Positions 5,301 to 5,940 of a stretch of DNA of 5,940 bases are shown in pieces (the stretch's first letter is position 1; each line of letters starts with the position of its first letter). The position numbers and the translations under genes were made by a program. Under the pieces are notes generated by a model. It did not search any database and was not told the DNA's origin. It saw only the letters and a program-made list of their open reading frames with translations. This DNA comes from an uncultured Ruminococcus sp. (GTDB lineage Bacteria > Bacillota > Clostridia > Oscillospirales > Ruminococcaceae). The DNA is taken from assembly GCA_946183385.1 (NCBI GenBank), contig CAMHBN010000130.1:1-5940 (forward strand), in the 5' to 3' direction.

Positions 5301-5940
5301 CTGAGGTTCTGCCGCGAGCTTCGGGAGCTTTATTGCCGCGCCCGTATATTTCACACGGCTCACAACGAGAGCTGTCAGCATAAGAGCTACCGCGAATCCG
5401 AGCTCTATGAGGATATACATCGCGAGCCTGCTGCCGTCGAACTTCTCACTGCCGCCGAGCATTTCCACAGCCTTTACGTACCAGTAGGCGGGCAGGAATT
5501 TCGCCGCCGCAAGTACGCCGTCACCGAGCATGGACTGCGGAACGAATACGCCGCAGAGGAAGCTCGAACCGAGACCGATTATCTGTGTCACAAGGCTCAC
5601 GACCGTATCAGACGGCTCAAATGAGCATATCACAAGCGCGATAGCCGTGCACACGAGGGTATACGCAAACGTGTTGAGCACCGCGAACCACGCATTTCCC
5701 GCGAACATTCCGCCGTTCTGTACAACGGAGACTACCATCATTGCCAGCCATACGACCGCTATGAAGGCGACGCTCCCGAGGAAGAGCTGGAAGGTATACG
5801 AAGAAGACTTCATGCACGAGCAGTTCGTGCGGAAGCGGAACTCCTTCTTGCTGAGCTTGAGCAGTACGAGACAGAGTGCGCTGATGATGACGGATACGAT
5901 GATATACGCGAGGTAGCGGAAGTAAGAAGCCGAAGACGAG
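5295..5940 (-). CDS. ABC-2 type transporter permease, C-terminal part (5' end outside window)
   Basis: Membrane subunit of an ABC transporter, likely an exporter; the substrate is unknown. The window holds 214 residues plus the stop, and the frame stays open to the right edge, so the N-terminus is missing. About five to six hydrophobic helices are visible, starting with YLAYIIVSVIISALCLVLL. The family pattern is clear: a KKEFRFRTNCS cytoplasmic loop, the helix FLGSVAFIAVVWLAMMVV, NAWFAVLNTFAYTLVCTAIA, and then GLGSSFLCGVFVPQSMLGDG with AAKFLPAYWYVKA, which is typical of ABC2_membrane_3-type permeases. The internal Met at 5811-5813 is not the true start because the coding pattern and a transmembrane helix continue upstream of it. 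A partner ATPase would be expected outside the window. It is convergent with the 16-codon unit and shares its terminator. Confidence 0.88.
   Translation of the reverse strand, partial: SSSASYFRYLAYIIVSVIISALCLVLLKLSKKEFRFRTNCSCMKSSSYTFQLFLGSVAFIAVVWLAMMVVSVVQNGGMFAGNAWFAVLNTFAYTLVCTAIALVICSFEPSDTVVSLVTQIIGLGSSFLCGVFVPQSMLGDGVLAAAKFLPAYWYVKAVEMLGGSEKFDGSRLAMYILIELGFAVALMLTALVVSRVKYTGAAIKLPKLAAEPQK

Noticed and set aside
5295..5813. The permease as a complete 172-residue protein starting at 5813
   Set aside because: The frame continues without a stop to the window edge and encodes another transmembrane helix plus the typical cytoplasmic loop, so the gene is truncated by the window.

Overview
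The window looks like a chromosomal segment from a low-GC Gram-positive gut or rumen anaerobe of the Oscillospiraceae, most like Ruminococcus. This is an inference. It rests on strong AGGAGG-type ribosome binding sites, moderately GC-rich genes with frequent ATA isoleucine codons, very AT-rich intergenic DNA, sigma-A-like promoters with extended -10 boxes, and the protein families present. No rRNA, tRNA, CRISPR array, transposase or phage gene was seen.

Left part, minus strand (1-2597). A 644-residue membrane protein with a multi-helix sensor region, a degenerate GGDEF domain and an intact EAL domain (a likely c-di-GMP phosphodiesterase) is followed after 13 bp by a small alarmone synthetase of the RelQ/YjbM type, which runs off the left edge. 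The two appear to be one operon joining c-di-GMP breakdown to (p)ppGpp synthesis. The operon has a near-ideal promoter in the AT-rich divergent region 2598-2826.

Middle part, plus strand (2827-5109). From a divergent extended -10 promoter run a calcineurin-like metallophosphoesterase with two unusual substitutions in its metal-binding motifs, a membrane-anchored alpha/beta hydrolase, and a TspO/MBR-family membrane protein. The start of the tspO gene lies inside a long nested inverted repeat. In mRNA this would put the Shine-Dalgarno in an apical loop and the start codon in a stem, which is a candidate translational control element.

Right part (5110-5940). A separate small unit has a TTGAAA-17-TATAAT promoter, a GGAGG site, a 16-codon cysteine-rich ORF (MCRNIWSMLCKLFGCC) and a strong 12-bp-stem terminator. 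It is too short for ordinary annotation and I do not recognise it. The terminator is shared with a convergent ABC-2 type transporter permease on the minus strand, which runs off the right edge.

The best candidates for something undescribed are the 16-residue peptide gene, the RNA hairpin around the tspO start, and the c-di-GMP/(p)ppGpp gene pair.
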